DNA of 64,000 bases from Zhihengliuella sp. (GCF_031178195.1 NZ_JAPSJL010000001.1:513275-577274); one strand, 5' to 3'; counted from the first letter of the stretch, positions 33,324-43,406 are shown. Translations and numbers: made by a program. Notes: generated by a model not told the origin, from the letters alone.

Positions 33324-34160
33324 TCAGGGGGTTGCGGGCAGCTGGGCTGGAAGCGGATCACCGGCGGTCGCCCGGCGGGCGAGCTCCTCCGGTGCGGAGG
33401 CCACCCGGACCACGTCGCCGACGACGATCACGGCCGGGTTGGCCACGCCGGCCCGGCCGGCGGCGTCGACGATGGTCTCCAGCGTGGCGACGGTGGTGCG
33501 CTGCTCGGGCGTGCACCCGTTCTCCACGATCGCCACGGGCGTCGCGGCGGGCAGCCCGCGCCGCGCCAGCTCGGCGGCCGTCTCCGGGAGCCGGGCCACG
33601 CCCATGAGCACCACCAGGGTGTGCGCCGGGTCGGCAGGGACGCTGGCGAGCTCGCCGTGCCCGGTGACGACGGAGAATCCGGCGGCCAAGCCCCGGTGCG
33701 TCACCGGGATGCCGGCGGCGCCGGGTACCGCGACGGCGGAGGTGATCCCGGGGATCACGCGCACGTCGAAGCCGTGCGCGCGCACGTACTCGACCTCCTC
33801 TCCGCCGCGGCCCAGGACGAACGGGTCGCCGCCCTTGAACCGGACCACGTGGTGGCCGGCGGCCGCCTCGGCGACTAGGAGCTCGTTGATCTGGTCCTGG
33901 GTGGCGACGTGCGCGCCCGGGCCCTTGCCGACGTCGTGCACGCGGACGTGCGGGGGCAGGTCCGCGAGCAGCTCGCGCGGGGCGAGGCGGTCGGCGAGGA
34001 CGACGTCGGCGCTCATCAGCGCGCGCAGGCCCGCCACGGTGATGAGGTCCGGGTCGCCGGGGCCCCCGCCGACCAGGGTGACGCGGCCCGCGGGCCGCGC
34101 TTCGTGCAGGCTCGCCTCGTGCAGGCTCGCCTCGTGCGGCATCGACTGGTGCGCGCTCAT
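33324..34160 (-). CDS. cobA: Uroporphyrinogen-III C-methyltransferase (siroheme branch)
   Basis: 278 residues. It has the SAM-dependent tetrapyrrole methylase fold: VTLVGGGPGDPDLITVAGLR (27-46), DRLAPRELL, RFKGGDPFVLGRGGEE (107-122), IPGITSAVAVPGAAGIPVTH (136-155) and GHGELA. It makes precorrin-2, which must then be oxidised and loaded with iron for siroheme; the chelatase lies upstream at 42,012-42,971. The ATG overlaps the permease stop. The first 25 residues contain the peptide repeat SLHEA encoded by a 15-bp tandem repeat. No CysG-type dehydrogenase domain is fused. Confidence 0.92.
   Translation of the reverse strand: MSAHQSMPHEASLHEASLHEARPAGRVTLVGGGPGDPDLITVAGLRALMSADVVLADRLAPRELLADLPPHVRVHDVGKGPGAHVATQDQINELLVAEAAAGHHVVRFKGGDPFVLGRGGEEVEYVRAHGFDVRVIPGITSAVAVPGAAGIPVTHRGLAAGFSVVTGHGELASVPADPAHTLVVLMGVARLPETAAELARRGLPAATPVAIVENGCTPEQRTTVATLETIVDAAGRAGVANPAVIVVGDVVRVASAPEELARRATAGDPLPAQLPATP
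34101..34145. repeat. 15-bp tandem repeat in the 5' end of cobA
   Basis: Unit CTCGTGCAGGCTCGC (plus strand): about two full copies and a partial third, in frame, encoding HEASLHEASLHEA near the N-terminus. Confidence 0.7.
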
Positions 34161-35036
34161 GCGGCGTCCTCCGTGCGCTTCAGGCCCCGGTCGGCGAGCA
34201 GGCGCCGCTCCCACGGGGCGAACAGGGCGAGCTCGACGGCGGCGCCGATCGCCAGGATGACCAGCACCACCAGGATGACCAGCGGCAGGTCCGCCAGGTC
34301 GCGGCCGCGCTGGAGCAGCGAGCCGACGCCAAGGCCCAGCGAGCCGCCGACGGCGATCAGCTCCGCGGCCATGAGCGAGCGCCACGAGAACGCCCAGCCC
34401 TGCCGCAGGCCGGCCGCGTAGCCGGGCAGCGCGGCCGGCAGCTCGATCAGCGCGATGTGCTGGAGCCGCCGCGCGCCGAGCACGCGGGAGAGGGAGCGGT
34501 ACTGCGCGGGGATCAGGTCGATCCCGGCCAGCAGGCCGTTGATGATGGACGGGATGGCGCCGAGGAGGATCACCGCGTAGATCGTCGCGTCGGTCAGGCC
34601 GAACACGATGATCGCCGCGGGCACCCACGCCACCGAGGGCAGCACCTGCAGGGCGGAGATGAAGGGTCCGACGGCGCGGCGCAGCCACGGGGTGTGGGCC
34701 AGCAGCAGCGCCGCCGGGGTTGCCACGACGAGCGCGATCAGGAAGCCGCTGAGGCCGCGGCCGAGCGAGGTGCCGACCGCCGCGGCCAGGGTGCCGTCGG
34801 CGATCAGCCGCGGCAGGACGGCCGCGACGTCGACCGGGCCCGGGAAGAGGTCGTCCCGGACGGGCGACGCCCAGGAGGCCAGCTGCCAGACGCTGAGCAG
34901 AACCAGGAGCGCGGCCGTCGGCGGCAGGGCGCGGCGCGTCAGGTCCCGGGCCCGGCGGTTGCGCGCGGTCGGGCGGGCCGGAGCCGGAGCGGGGGCGCCG
35001 GCGTCGGACGGAGCCGAGGCGCCGCGGGCGGGCCGG

Positions 35037-35056
<20 letters not shown>
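34157..35056 (-). CDS. ssuC: SsuC-type ABC transporter permease
   Basis: 299 residues. A Pro/Ala-rich cytoplasmic N-terminus is followed by six membrane helices and the binding-protein-dependent permease (EAA) motif around ELPAALPGYAAGLRQGWAFS. It belongs to the sulfonate/nitrate/taurine family. It overlaps the ATPase gene by 20 bp, so the three transporter genes are coupled. In this operon it should import a sulfur source. Confidence 0.87.
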
Positions 35057-35896
<840 letters not shown>

Positions 35897-35900
<4 letters not shown>

Positions 35901-37003
35901 GAGGTCCGTTCCTCTCCTGCCGCGGCGGTCTCCCGCCACCAGCGGTCGTCGACGAGCCCGTCGAGGGCGACGTCGTCCCAGCCCGGCGCGGTGCCGAGCG
36001 CTGCGGCCGCGTCCACGAGCTGCGGGTAGGTCTCGGCCAGCGGGTCGCCGGTGAACTCGAGCCGGCCCAGGGCGCCCCGGATGACGTTCGGGTCGAGGCT
36101 GTCGCCGCCGGCCCGGATGCTGCCGTCGACCACGGTGTTCACGACGTCGTCCTCCGCCGCCCCGGCGAGCCAGTCGAGGCTGCGGGCGTGGCCGTCCGCG
36201 AGGCGCTGGACCGTCTGGGGGTGCTCCGCGGCGAAGCGCTGCGAGACCACCAGCAGTGCGGTCGGGAATCGCCCGTCCGGCCAGAGGACCCGCTCGTCGA
36301 CGAGCACGTGGCCGCCGCGCGCCTCGAGCAGCGAGGCCCACGGCTCGGGCTGCCAGGCGGCGTCGATCTGGCCGCGCTCGAAGAGTTGCGCCACCGTGCC
36401 GGAGGTGGCGTGGCTGATGTCGACCTGCTCGGTCAGGCCCCGCTCGGCGAGCAGGGCCCGGGCGGCGAGGTCCTGGGTGTTGGCGTACTGCGGCGTGGCG
36501 ATCTGGCCTCCGGCCAGGTCCTCGACCGAGTCGATCCCCTCGCGCGCCACGAGCGCCGCTCCGCCGCTGGCGGCGCCGGCGACGACGACCAGCGACTCGC
36601 CGCCGCTGGTGACGTAGGAGGCCAGCGCCGGCGATGGGCCCAGGTAGGCGGCGTCGATGGCGCCGGCGTTGAGGGCCTCGACGGCGGCCGGGCCGGCCGT
36701 GAAGACCTGCGTCTGCAGCGCGGTGCCGTCGCGGCCGAGCTCGTCGGCGAGGAAGCCGTGCTCCACGCCGGCGAGCGCCGGGGCGTGGGTGACGGTGGGG
36801 AAGTAGCCGAGCCGCAGCGTGTCCGCCGGTGCGGCCGCGGCGCCGGATGCGGGCCCCGCGGTCCACGGGGCGGGCACGAAGAGGCTCGCGACGGCCGCCG
36901 CCACGAGCAGCGGCACGGCGACGGCCACGGCGATCCGGGCACGGCGCCCGGATCGCGGCGTGCCCGCGGGCGCGGCCGGGCTGTAGCGGCGGCTCTCGCT
37001 CAT
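35897..37003 (-). CDS. ssuA: SsuA-type substrate-binding protein of the sulfur ABC transporter
   Basis: 368 residues. An N-terminal membrane anchor (IAVAVAVPLLVAAAVASLFV, 24-43) without a lipobox precedes a periplasmic-binding-protein type 2 fold of the SsuA/TauA family: LRLGYFPTVTHAPALAGVEH, then GAIDAAYLGPSPALASYV and QIDAAWQPEPWASLLE. It would hold an alkanesulfonate or related oxyanion outside the membrane. It overlaps cysN by ATGA, so transport is expressed together with sulfate activation. No SsuD monooxygenase is encoded nearby, so the substrate could also be sulfate or thiosulfate. Confidence 0.82.
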
Positions 37004-38412
37004 GTCCGGACCGCTCCGGCGAGCTCGTGGGCTGCAGGGCCCGCCGCGTGCTCGGTCGCCGCCCCCGACTCCGGGGCGTCGCCCGCGAGCGGGGCCGGCT
37101 CGATCATGCCGGCGGCCAGGGTGTTCCCCTCAGCCGGGTCGATGACGAGGAACGAGCCGCCGGCGCGGCTGCGCGAGTACGCCGTGGCCGCGAGCGGCTT
37201 GGCGGTGCGGAGCCGGATCAGGCCGAGGTCGTTCAGCCCCAGCGAGGCCGCGGGCTCCCGGGAGAGGTCGCTCAGGCGCAGGACGTTGTCCACGGCGTCG
37301 ACGCGGGCGGCCACCACCTGGGTGCCGTGCTTGACCAGGACCCGCTGGCCCGGCGTCAGCCGGGCGTCGGCGAGCACGCACACGGCCGCGCCGAACTCGC
37401 GGACCGCCGTGACGGCGTCGTGCGGCTGCCCCTCCTCCAACTGCTCGGCGACGAGCGCGGCGCCGCGGGCGATGTCCAGGTCCGCGTCGAGGGTGACGAC
37501 GACGGCCTGCCCGGCCTCGGCGCGCTCGGCCTCGCCGGCCGGGGTGCGCAGCCCGGTGACCCGCGCCCGGTGGCGCTGGCCGTCGTTGTAGACGGCGACG
37601 CGGTCGCCGACGGCCAACGGGCCGTCGGAGACCGTGCCGGCGTAGCCGCGGAAGTCCCGCAGGGCATCCGCGTCGGCGGCGAACTCGGGGGCGAGGGCGC
37701 CCTGGGGGCGCAGGACGAGCTGCACGTCGAGCCGGGCCGGGGAGGCCTCCCCGGCGGCCGGACGGGCGGGCAGCGTCTCGAGCAGGTCCAGCACGGTGGG
37801 TCCGGTGTACCAGGGGGCGGAGTCGCCCCGGTCCACCACGAAGTCGCCCTGCAGGGCGCTGACCGGCACCACGCGGACCCCGGCGACGCCCAGGCGGTCG
37901 GCGACCGCCACGACGTCGTCCCGAATGGCGGCGAACGCGGACTCGTCCCAGTCGATCAGGTCCATCTTGTTGACCACGACGACGACCTGCGGGACCCCGA
38001 GGAGGCCGAGGACGCCGAGGTGCCGGCGGGTCTGCTCGACGACGCCGTTGCGGGCGTCGACGAGGACCAGGGCCGCGTGGGCGGTCGAGGCGCCGGTGAC
38101 GGTGTTGCGCGTGTACTGCACGTGGCCGGGGCAGTCGGCCAGGATGAAGCTGCGCCGCGGCGTGCTGAAGTAGCGGTAGGCGACGTCGATCGTGATGCCC
38201 TGCTCGCGCTCGGCGCGCAGCCCGTCGGTGACGAGCGCGAGATCCAGCGCGGGGGTGTCGCCGCCGAACCCGCGCTCGGCGGAGACGCGGCGGATGTCGT
38301 CGAGGGAGTCGGCGAGGATCGCCTTGGCGTCGTGCAGGAGGCGGCCCACGAGGGTGGACTTGCCGTCGTCGACGCTGCCGGCCGTGGCCAGGCGGAAGAG
38401 CGTGTCACTCAT
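37000..38412 (-). CDS. cysN: Sulfate adenylyltransferase subunit 1 (GTPase)
   Basis: 470 residues. GTPase motifs: GSVDDGKSTLVGRLL (G1), DVAYRYF with switch Thr (G2), ADCPGHVQYTRN (G3) and NKMDLIDW (G4). EF-Tu-like beta-barrel domains follow. CysN hydrolyses GTP to drive APS formation by CysD. No APS kinase (CysC) is fused, in line with direct APS reduction by the CysH encoded here. It starts 1 nt after the cysD stop codon. Confidence 0.95.
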   Translation of the reverse strand: MSDTLFRLATAGSVDDGKSTLVGRLLHDAKAILADSLDDIRRVSAERGFGGDTPALDLALVTDGLRAEREQGITIDVAYRYFSTPRRSFILADCPGHVQYTRNTVTGASTAHAALVLVDARNGVVEQTRRHLGVLGLLGVPQVVVVVNKMDLIDWDESAFAAIRDDVVAVADRLGVAGVRVVPVSALQGDFVVDRGDSAPWYTGPTVLDLLETLPARPAAGEASPARLDVQLVLRPQGALAPEFAADADALRDFRGYAGTVSDGPLAVGDRVAVYNDGQRHRARVTGLRTPAGEAERAEAGQAVVVTLDADLDIARGAALVAEQLEEGQPHDAVTAVREFGAAVCVLADARLTPGQRVLVKHGTQVVAARVDAVDNVLRLSDLSREPAASLGLNDLGLIRLRTAKPLAATAYSRSRAGGSFLVIDPAEGNTLAAGMIEPAPLAGDAPESGAATEHAAGPAAHELAGAVRT

Positions 38413-38413
38413 C

Positions 38414-39409
38414 TTAGAAATACCCTTCCTTCTTGCGGTCCTCCATGGCGGCGGAGGAGATCCTGTCGTCGGCGCGGGTGGCCCCGCGCTCGGTGAGCGT
38501 GCTCAGCGCCAGCTCGTCCAGCACCTCGGCGACCGTGCCGGCGGCCGAGAGGACCGCCCCGGTGCAGCTGGCGTCGCCGACGGTGCGGTAGCGGACGGTG
38601 CGGTTGCTGACCGGCTCGTCCTCGCGGGGCCGGCTGACGTCCGTCACCGCGTACACCATGCCGTCGCGCTCGAACGTCGGGCGCTCGTGGGCGAAGTAGA
38701 TCGGCGGCAGGGCGATGCCCTCGCGGTCGATGTAGGACCAGATGTCCGCCTCGGTCCAGTTGCTGATCGGGAAGGCGCGGACGTGCCCGCCCGGGGCGTG
38801 GCGGCCGTTGTAGAGGCTCCACACCTCCGGCCGCTGGTTGCGCGGGTCCCAGCCGCCGAACTCGTCGCGCAGCGAGAGGATGCGCTCCTTGGCGCGGGCC
38901 TTGTCCTCGTCGCGGCGGGCGCCGCCGAAGAGGGCGTCGAACCGGTGCTCCTCGATCGTGTCCAGGAGGACCCGGGTCTGGAGGCGGTTGCGGGTGCCGT
39001 TGGCGGGCTCCACCAGGCGGCCGTCGTCGATGTAGTCCTGCACGGAGCCGACCACCAGGTCGATCCCGTACCGCTGAACCGTGGCGTCGCGGAACGCGAT
39101 GACCTCGGGGAAGTTGTGCCCGGTGTCCACGTGGACCACGGGAATCGGCACGCGGGCCGGGGAGACGGCCTTGGCCAGCAGGTGCAGGACGACGACGGAG
39201 TCCTTGCCGCCCGAGAAGAGCAGACCGGGCCGCTCGAACTCGGCGAGGACCTCGCGGATGATGTGGATCGACTCGGACTCCAGCGCGTCCAGGTTCGCCG
39301 CGCGGTGGGCGGCGGACCGCTCGGCGGCGAGCGCGTCGTCGTCGGCCGGGCCGCCGACGGCGGCCGCGTCGTTGACAGTAGTTCCGGGGCCGGACGTGGT
39401 GACGGTCAT
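38414..39409 (-). CDS. cysD: Sulfate adenylyltransferase subunit 2
   Basis: 331 residues. The PP-loop is LLFSGGKDSVVVLHLLAKA, followed by VPIPVVHVDTGHNFPEVIAF, FGGARRDEDKARAKER and FPISNWTEADIWSYI, the classical CysD series. It joins sulfate and ATP to APS together with CysN. The N-terminus is about 25 residues longer than in enterobacterial CysD. ATG 39409 overlaps the cysH stop (ATGA), TAA ends it 1 nt before cysN. Confidence 0.96.
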   Translation of the reverse strand: MTVTTSGPGTTVNDAAAVGGPADDDALAAERSAAHRAANLDALESESIHIIREVLAEFERPGLLFSGGKDSVVVLHLLAKAVSPARVPIPVVHVDTGHNFPEVIAFRDATVQRYGIDLVVGSVQDYIDDGRLVEPANGTRNRLQTRVLLDTIEEHRFDALFGGARRDEDKARAKERILSLRDEFGGWDPRNQRPEVWSLYNGRHAPGGHVRAFPISNWTEADIWSYIDREGIALPPIYFAHERPTFERDGMVYAVTDVSRPREDEPVSNRTVRYRTVGDASCTGAVLSAAGTVAEVLDELALSTLTERGATRADDRISSAAMEDRKKEGYF

Positions 39410-40191
39410 GGGGTGGTCTCCTCGGGACTCTCGGCGGTGGTCGAGGCGGGCGTCGGCGCGGGGCCGACGTGGATGCCGCACTCGGTCTTGGCGGAGCCGG
39501 ACCAGCGGCCGGCGCGCGGGTCCTCGCCGGGGGCGACGGGCCGGGTGCAGGGGCGGCAGCCGATGGACGGGTAGCCGTTGGACAGCAGCAGGTTCACCGG
39601 GACGGCGTGCTCGGAGGCGTAGTCGACCAGCTGGTCGAAGGTCCAGGTCGCGACCGGGTTGAACTTCACCAGGCCGTGGGCCTCGTCGAAGGACACCAGC
39701 GGGGCGTTGGCCCGGGTGGGCGCCTCCTCGCGGCGGACGCCCGTGAACCAGGCGCCGTAGCCGGCGAGCGCGTCCTTCAGCGGGTCCATCTTGCGGATCC
39801 GGCAGCACTCGCCGGGGTCCCGGGCGAAGAGGTCCTTGCCGTACTGGGCCTCCTGCTCGGCGATGGTCAGCTTCGGCATCACGTCGACGATCCGGACGTC
39901 GAGGCTCCGGGCGACCTCGGCGCGGGTCGCGTGCGTCTCCTCGAAGTGGTAGCCGGTCTCCAGGAAAAGGACGTCCACGCCGGGCAGCTCGGCGGCGACG
40001 AGGTGCGGCAGCACGGCGTCGGCCATGGAGCAGGCCACGGCGATGTCGCGGACCCCGAAGTGCTCGGCGGCGAAGCGGACCACGGCCTCGGCGGGGGCGT
40101 CGAACCCGAGCTGCTCGGCCCCGAGCTCGGCGATGCGGCGGAGCTCGGCCTCGCTGCGGCGGGTGGTGGGCGCGTTGGTCGAGATGCTCAT
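39406..40191 (-). CDS. cysH: Assimilatory APS reductase
   Basis: 261 residues. Cys129-Cys130 and Cys212/Cys215 (GECCRIRKMDPLK, GCRPCTRPV) are the ligands of the [4Fe-4S] cluster that marks APS rather than PAPS reductases, and ECGIH (Cys238) carries the catalytic Cys. It reduces APS to sulfite with thioredoxin. The absence of CysC in the operon agrees with this. ATG 40191 overlaps the sulfite reductase stop. Confidence 0.95.
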   Translation of the reverse strand: MSISTNAPTTRRSEAELRRIAELGAEQLGFDAPAEAVVRFAAEHFGVRDIAVACSMADAVLPHLVAAELPGVDVLFLETGYHFEETHATRAEVARSLDVRIVDVMPKLTIAEQEAQYGKDLFARDPGECCRIRKMDPLKDALAGYGAWFTGVRREEAPTRANAPLVSFDEAHGLVKFNPVATWTFDQLVDYASEHAVPVNLLLSNGYPSIGCRPCTRPVAPGEDPRAGRWSGSAKTECGIHVGPAPTPASTTAESPEETTP

Positions 40192-41915
40192 ACCAGTTCC
40201 TCCTCGTCGACGCGGTGGGCCCAGGCGGCGAAGGACTCGCCCTCCTCGGCGGTCTCGGCGTAGCGCTGCAGCAGACCGTCGACGTAGTCCGGCAGCCGGT
40301 CGGCGGCGACCTTGAGGCCGCGCACGGTCCGGCCGAGGGTCGGCTCGCCGTCCTCGCTCGTGGCGAGCGTCCCGCCGAGGTGGACCTGGAACCCGGCGAC
40401 CTGCTCGCCGTCGTCGTCCGTGATCAGCTGGCCCTTGAGGCCGATGTCCGCGGTCTGGATGCGGGCGCAGGAGTTGGGGCAGCCGTTGACGTTCAGGCTC
40501 AGCTTCTTGGGCAGCCGGCCGGAGCGGTCCGCGAGGCGGCGGTCCAGCTCGCGGGCGGCGGCCGCGGCGGTGTCCTTGGTGTCGACGATGGCGAGCTTGC
40601 AGTACTCGATGCCGGTGCAGGCGATCGCGGAACGCGAGACCAGGCCCGGGCGGGCCTCGAAGCCGAGCTCGCGGGCGGCGGCGATGAAGGGCTCCACCTG
40701 CTCCTCGGCGAGGTCGAGCGCGACGACCTTCTGGTGCGGGGTGGTGCGCAGCCGCTGGGACCCGTGCTTCTCGAGCAGGCGCGCCAGGCCGCTGAGCGTG
40801 GTCCCGGAGACGCGCCCGACCAGCGGGGTGAGGCCGATGTAGAAGCGGCCGTCCTTCTGCCGGTGCACGCCCGAGTGGTCGCCGGGTCCGGTGGGGGCCG
40901 GGGCGGCGTCGGAGTCCGGCAGTGCGCGGCCGAGGTACTCGTCCTCGAGGACCTGCCGGAACTTCTCCGGCCCCCAGTCGGCGAGGAGGAACTTCAGGCG
41001 GGCGCGGTTGCGCAGGCGGCGGAAGCCGTAGTCGCGGAAGATCGAGGTGACGCCTTCCCAGACGTCGGGGGCCGCGTCCTCGCTGACGAAGACTCCGAGC
41101 CGCTCGCCCAGGCGGGGCGCCGCGGAGAGGCCGCCGCCGACCCAGAGGTCGTAGCCGGGGCCGTGCTCGGGGTGGACGACGCCGACGAGGGCGAAGTCGT
41201 TGATCTCGTGCACCACGTCCTGGCTCGGGTGCCCGGTGATCGCGGTCTTGTACTTGCGCGGCAGGTTGGAGAACTCCGGGTTGCCGACGTAGCGCCGGGC
41301 GATCTCGGCGATCACCGGGGTCGGGTCGATGATCTCCTCGGCGGCGATGCCCGCGACGGGCGAGCCGAGGATGACGCGCGGCACGTCGCCGCAGGCCTCG
41401 GTGGTGCTCAGCCCGACGGACTCGAGCCGGCGCCAGATCTCCGGCACGTCGCGCACGTCGATCCAGTGCAGCTGGATGTTCTGGCGGTCCGTGACGTCGG
41501 CGGTGTCGCGGGCGAACTCCGTGGAGATCCCGCCGATGACCTCGAGCTGCTCGGTGGTCAGGGCCCCGCCGTCGATCCGGACGCGGAGCATGAAGTACTC
41601 GTCCTCGAGCTCGTGCGGCTCCAGCGTGGCGGTTTTGCCGCCGGGGATGCCCTGCTTGCGCTGGGTGTAGAGGCCCCACCAGCGGAACCGGCCGTGGAGG
41701 TCCTCGGGGTCGATCGACGCGAAGCCGCCGTGGGCGTAGACCTTCTCGATGCGCTCGCGGACGTTCAGGCCGTTGTCGGCGGCCTTCATCTCCTCGTTGG
41801 CGTTCAGCGGCTCGGTGCCGTCGATCTTCCACTGGCCGTTGGGCTTGGCGGAGCGTCGGCCGGCGGTGCTACCGGCAGCCGCTTTCCGTGGGATGCGTTC
41901 CGTCACTTGAGTCAT
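40188..41915 (-). CDS. sir: Ferredoxin-dependent assimilatory sulfite reductase
   Basis: 575 residues with the duplicated sulfite/nitrite reductase layout: KTATLEPHELEDEYFMLRVR and VTDRQNIQLHWIDVRDVPEI in the first half, then the cluster/siroheme ligands CTGIEYC and NGCPNSC in the second. It reduces sulfite to sulfide with six electrons from ferredoxin. Nitrite reductases share the fold, but coupling to cysHDN assigns sulfite. It is also often named nirA or cysI. A -10 TACCGT lies 6 nt before the ATG, so the operon has a leaderless promoter here, 96 bp downstream of the chelatase gene. Confidence 0.93.
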   Translation of the reverse strand: MTQVTERIPRKAAAGSTAGRRSAKPNGQWKIDGTEPLNANEEMKAADNGLNVRERIEKVYAHGGFASIDPEDLHGRFRWWGLYTQRKQGIPGGKTATLEPHELEDEYFMLRVRIDGGALTTEQLEVIGGISTEFARDTADVTDRQNIQLHWIDVRDVPEIWRRLESVGLSTTEACGDVPRVILGSPVAGIAAEEIIDPTPVIAEIARRYVGNPEFSNLPRKYKTAITGHPSQDVVHEINDFALVGVVHPEHGPGYDLWVGGGLSAAPRLGERLGVFVSEDAAPDVWEGVTSIFRDYGFRRLRNRARLKFLLADWGPEKFRQVLEDEYLGRALPDSDAAPAPTGPGDHSGVHRQKDGRFYIGLTPLVGRVSGTTLSGLARLLEKHGSQRLRTTPHQKVVALDLAEEQVEPFIAAARELGFEARPGLVSRSAIACTGIEYCKLAIVDTKDTAAAAARELDRRLADRSGRLPKKLSLNVNGCPNSCARIQTADIGLKGQLITDDDGEQVAGFQVHLGGTLATSEDGEPTLGRTVRGLKVAADRLPDYVDGLLQRYAETAEEGESFAAWAHRVDEEELV

Positions 41916-41921
41916 ACCTCG

Positions 41922-41949
41922 ACGGTAGGGGCACCTGCCGCTGCGGCAG
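41922..41949 (-). promoter_or_regulatory. Promoter region of the sir-cysHDN operon with a 7-1-7 palindrome
   Basis: -10 TACCGT at 41922-41927 ends 6 nt before the ATG. Immediately upstream CTGCCGC-T-GCGGCAG (41935-41949) is a perfect inverted repeat in the -35/spacer region, a candidate operator. Confidence 0.45.
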
Positions 41950-42011
41950 CAGGCGTGCTACCGGAGGTGAATGCACGTTGCGCCGCACCCGTGACAAAAC
42001 GTCGCACGGCG

Positions 42012-42971
42012 TCACGAACGGGACTCGCGCACCCCTTCGAGCACCGTTTCGGCGAGACATTCGGTCAACATGGCGGCGGATGACGCCGCCGGTGACAGCA
42101 GGGGCGGGCTGACGTACTGTGCCCCGGCAGCGCGGAGCCGGTCCTGGAAGTACCCCTCCCCCAGCAGAACGCTCAGGACGACGACGTCGCGTCCCGCGTC
42201 GCGGTGCCGTGCGACGGCGTCGCCGATCCGCGGCTCCGCCGCCGAGCAGAACGCAGCCTCGACCCGGGACCCGAGCTCGGCCGAGACGAGCTCGGCCAGG
42301 CGTTGCGCCTGCGCCTGGCCCTCCGGCCGCCGGGTGCCGGCGACCGCCAGGACGACGGCGGGCGGCTCCGGCGCCGGGCACCAGCCGACCGTGGCCGGAA
42401 GGCCAGGCGCGGCGCCGCCGGGGTCGGCGGCCGTGCTGTCGGCGCCGATGCTGTCGGGGCCGGCGGGGACGAGTGCGGCCAGCCCCTGCGCGAGCCGGAC
42501 GGCGGCGGTGGGGCCGGCGGCGATCGGGGGCAGCGCCTCGGTGCCGGGACGCTGCGCGACGGCGTCGGCGATGTCGTGCACCGTGTGGACGCCGTCGCAC
42601 ACGAGCATCGGCAGGACCAGGGCCCACTCCCCCGCCGGCAGCCCCGCGAGCACCTCGCCCAGCCGCGGCTCCTGGACGTCCACGTAGGCCTCGTGGACAC
42701 GGACCCGGAGCGCCGACCCGGCGAACTCCCCCTGCAGTCGGTCGTCGACGCCGGCGCGGAGCCGGTCGATCATCGCCCGACCCTCGGTGGAGTCCGTCCC
42801 GTGGGCGACCGCAACGACGTGGAGCAGTGCTCCGGACGGGGCCGGAGGGCCGCCGGGCGTCCCGTGCGGGCCCGTCCCCGGTCGGCCTGCCCCCTGCCGG
42901 CCTGGCCCCTGCCGGCCTGGCCCCGGCGGGTCCAGCTCGTGCGGGCGCGACTCCTGATCTCGTTGCGGCAT
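42012..42971 (-). CDS. Sirohydrochlorin chelatase/CbiX-family protein
   Basis: 319 residues. Two CbiX-like halves: LLHVVAVAHGTDSTEGRAMI with metal-ligand His, LVLPMLVCDGVHTVHDI, and the second AVVLAVAGTRRPEGQAQAQR with VVVLSVLLGEGYFQDRLR. It would insert iron (or cobalt) into sirohydrochlorin, finishing siroheme for the sulfite reductase encoded 96 bp downstream. The N-terminal 45 residues are Pro/Gly-rich, partly from a 15-bp tandem repeat. The -10 TAGGTT (42978-42983) ends 6 nt before the ATG. No precorrin-2 dehydrogenase is visible in the window. Confidence 0.82.
   Translation of the reverse strand: MPQRDQESRPHELDPPGPGRQGPGRQGAGRPGTGPHGTPGGPPAPSGALLHVVAVAHGTDSTEGRAMIDRLRAGVDDRLQGEFAGSALRVRVHEAYVDVQEPRLGEVLAGLPAGEWALVLPMLVCDGVHTVHDIADAVAQRPGTEALPPIAAGPTAAVRLAQGLAALVPAGPDSIGADSTAADPGGAAPGLPATVGWCPAPEPPAVVLAVAGTRRPEGQAQAQRLAELVSAELGSRVEAAFCSAAEPRIGDAVARHRDAGRDVVVLSVLLGEGYFQDRLRAAGAQYVSPPLLSPAASSAAMLTECLAETVLEGVRESRS
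42894..42923. repeat. 15-bp tandem repeat in the 5' end of the chelatase gene
   Basis: CTGCCGGCCTGGCCC twice in perfect tandem, in frame, encoding the Gly-Arg-Gln-Gly/Ala-Pro type repeat near residues 17-27; a degenerate copy precedes it. Confidence 0.7.
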
Positions 42972-42977
42972 GAGTGC

Positions 42978-42983
42978 AACCTA
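42978..42983 (-). promoter_or_regulatory. -10 box TAGGTT of the chelatase gene (leaderless)
   Basis: TAGGTT ends 6 nt before ATG 42971. Confidence 0.5.
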
Positions 42984-43038
42984 TCGAGCGATCGCGGCCG
43001 CCGCTGCACCCGGCGGGCGTCGGCGCGGACCCGGGTCA

Positions 43039-43071
43039 CGAACCGTCACACAGGCGGTTTGTGACGGTTCG
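43039..43071. promoter_or_regulatory. Large inverted repeat CGAACCGTCACA / TGTGACGGTTCG, probable sulfur-regulator operator
   Basis: Perfect 12-bp arms (43039-43050 and 43060-43071) with a 9-nt spacer, between the divergent chelatase and metF units, so it is not a terminator. A weaker repeat TTCACA-N8-TGTGAA follows at 43128-43147. GTCAC/GTGAC half-sites recur upstream of the sulfite reductase gene. Confidence 0.55.
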
Positions 43072-43208
43072 AGGCCCCTCCGGCCCCGCTCTGAGGCGTC
43101 ACAACCCCGATTCCGGCGTCATCGGCTTTCACATTCCCCACTGTGAAGCGCCCCGGACGGCCCTGCTTGCCGGACCGGGGCGACGGGCCTTTACATGGTG
43201 AGCACCAC

Positions 43209-43317
43209 CCATCAAGAGCGGCCGAGAGATCTGGATCGACGACGCCGCAGCAACCATCCGCCTCCCCGGCATCCCGGCCGGACGACGACGGAACGGTGCT
43301 ACCGCCAGAAGCGATGG
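43209..43317 (+). promoter_or_regulatory. SAM-I (S-box) riboswitch
   Basis: The closing helix CCATC/GATGG (43209-43213 with 43313-43317) encloses the S-box core: AAGAGCGGCCGAGAGAT with the kink-turn, then CAGCAACC (43248-43255), and GGTGCTACCGCCAGAAGC before the closing strand. It lies about 90 nt upstream of the metF ATG. High SAM should switch off metF and probably metE behind it. Confidence 0.85.
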
Positions 43318-43406
43318 AGACGCATCGACGCTACGTCCTCCGCCCGGCACCCCGGGCTGCGGCGCAGCGCCGTCGATCCTCCTTCGCGTCAATGCGAGGA
43401 GACAGA

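Noticed and set aside
43039..43071. Terminator for the chelatase or metF gene
   Set aside because: The genes on both sides start outward from it, so nothing transcribed in the window ends there; an operator is more likely.
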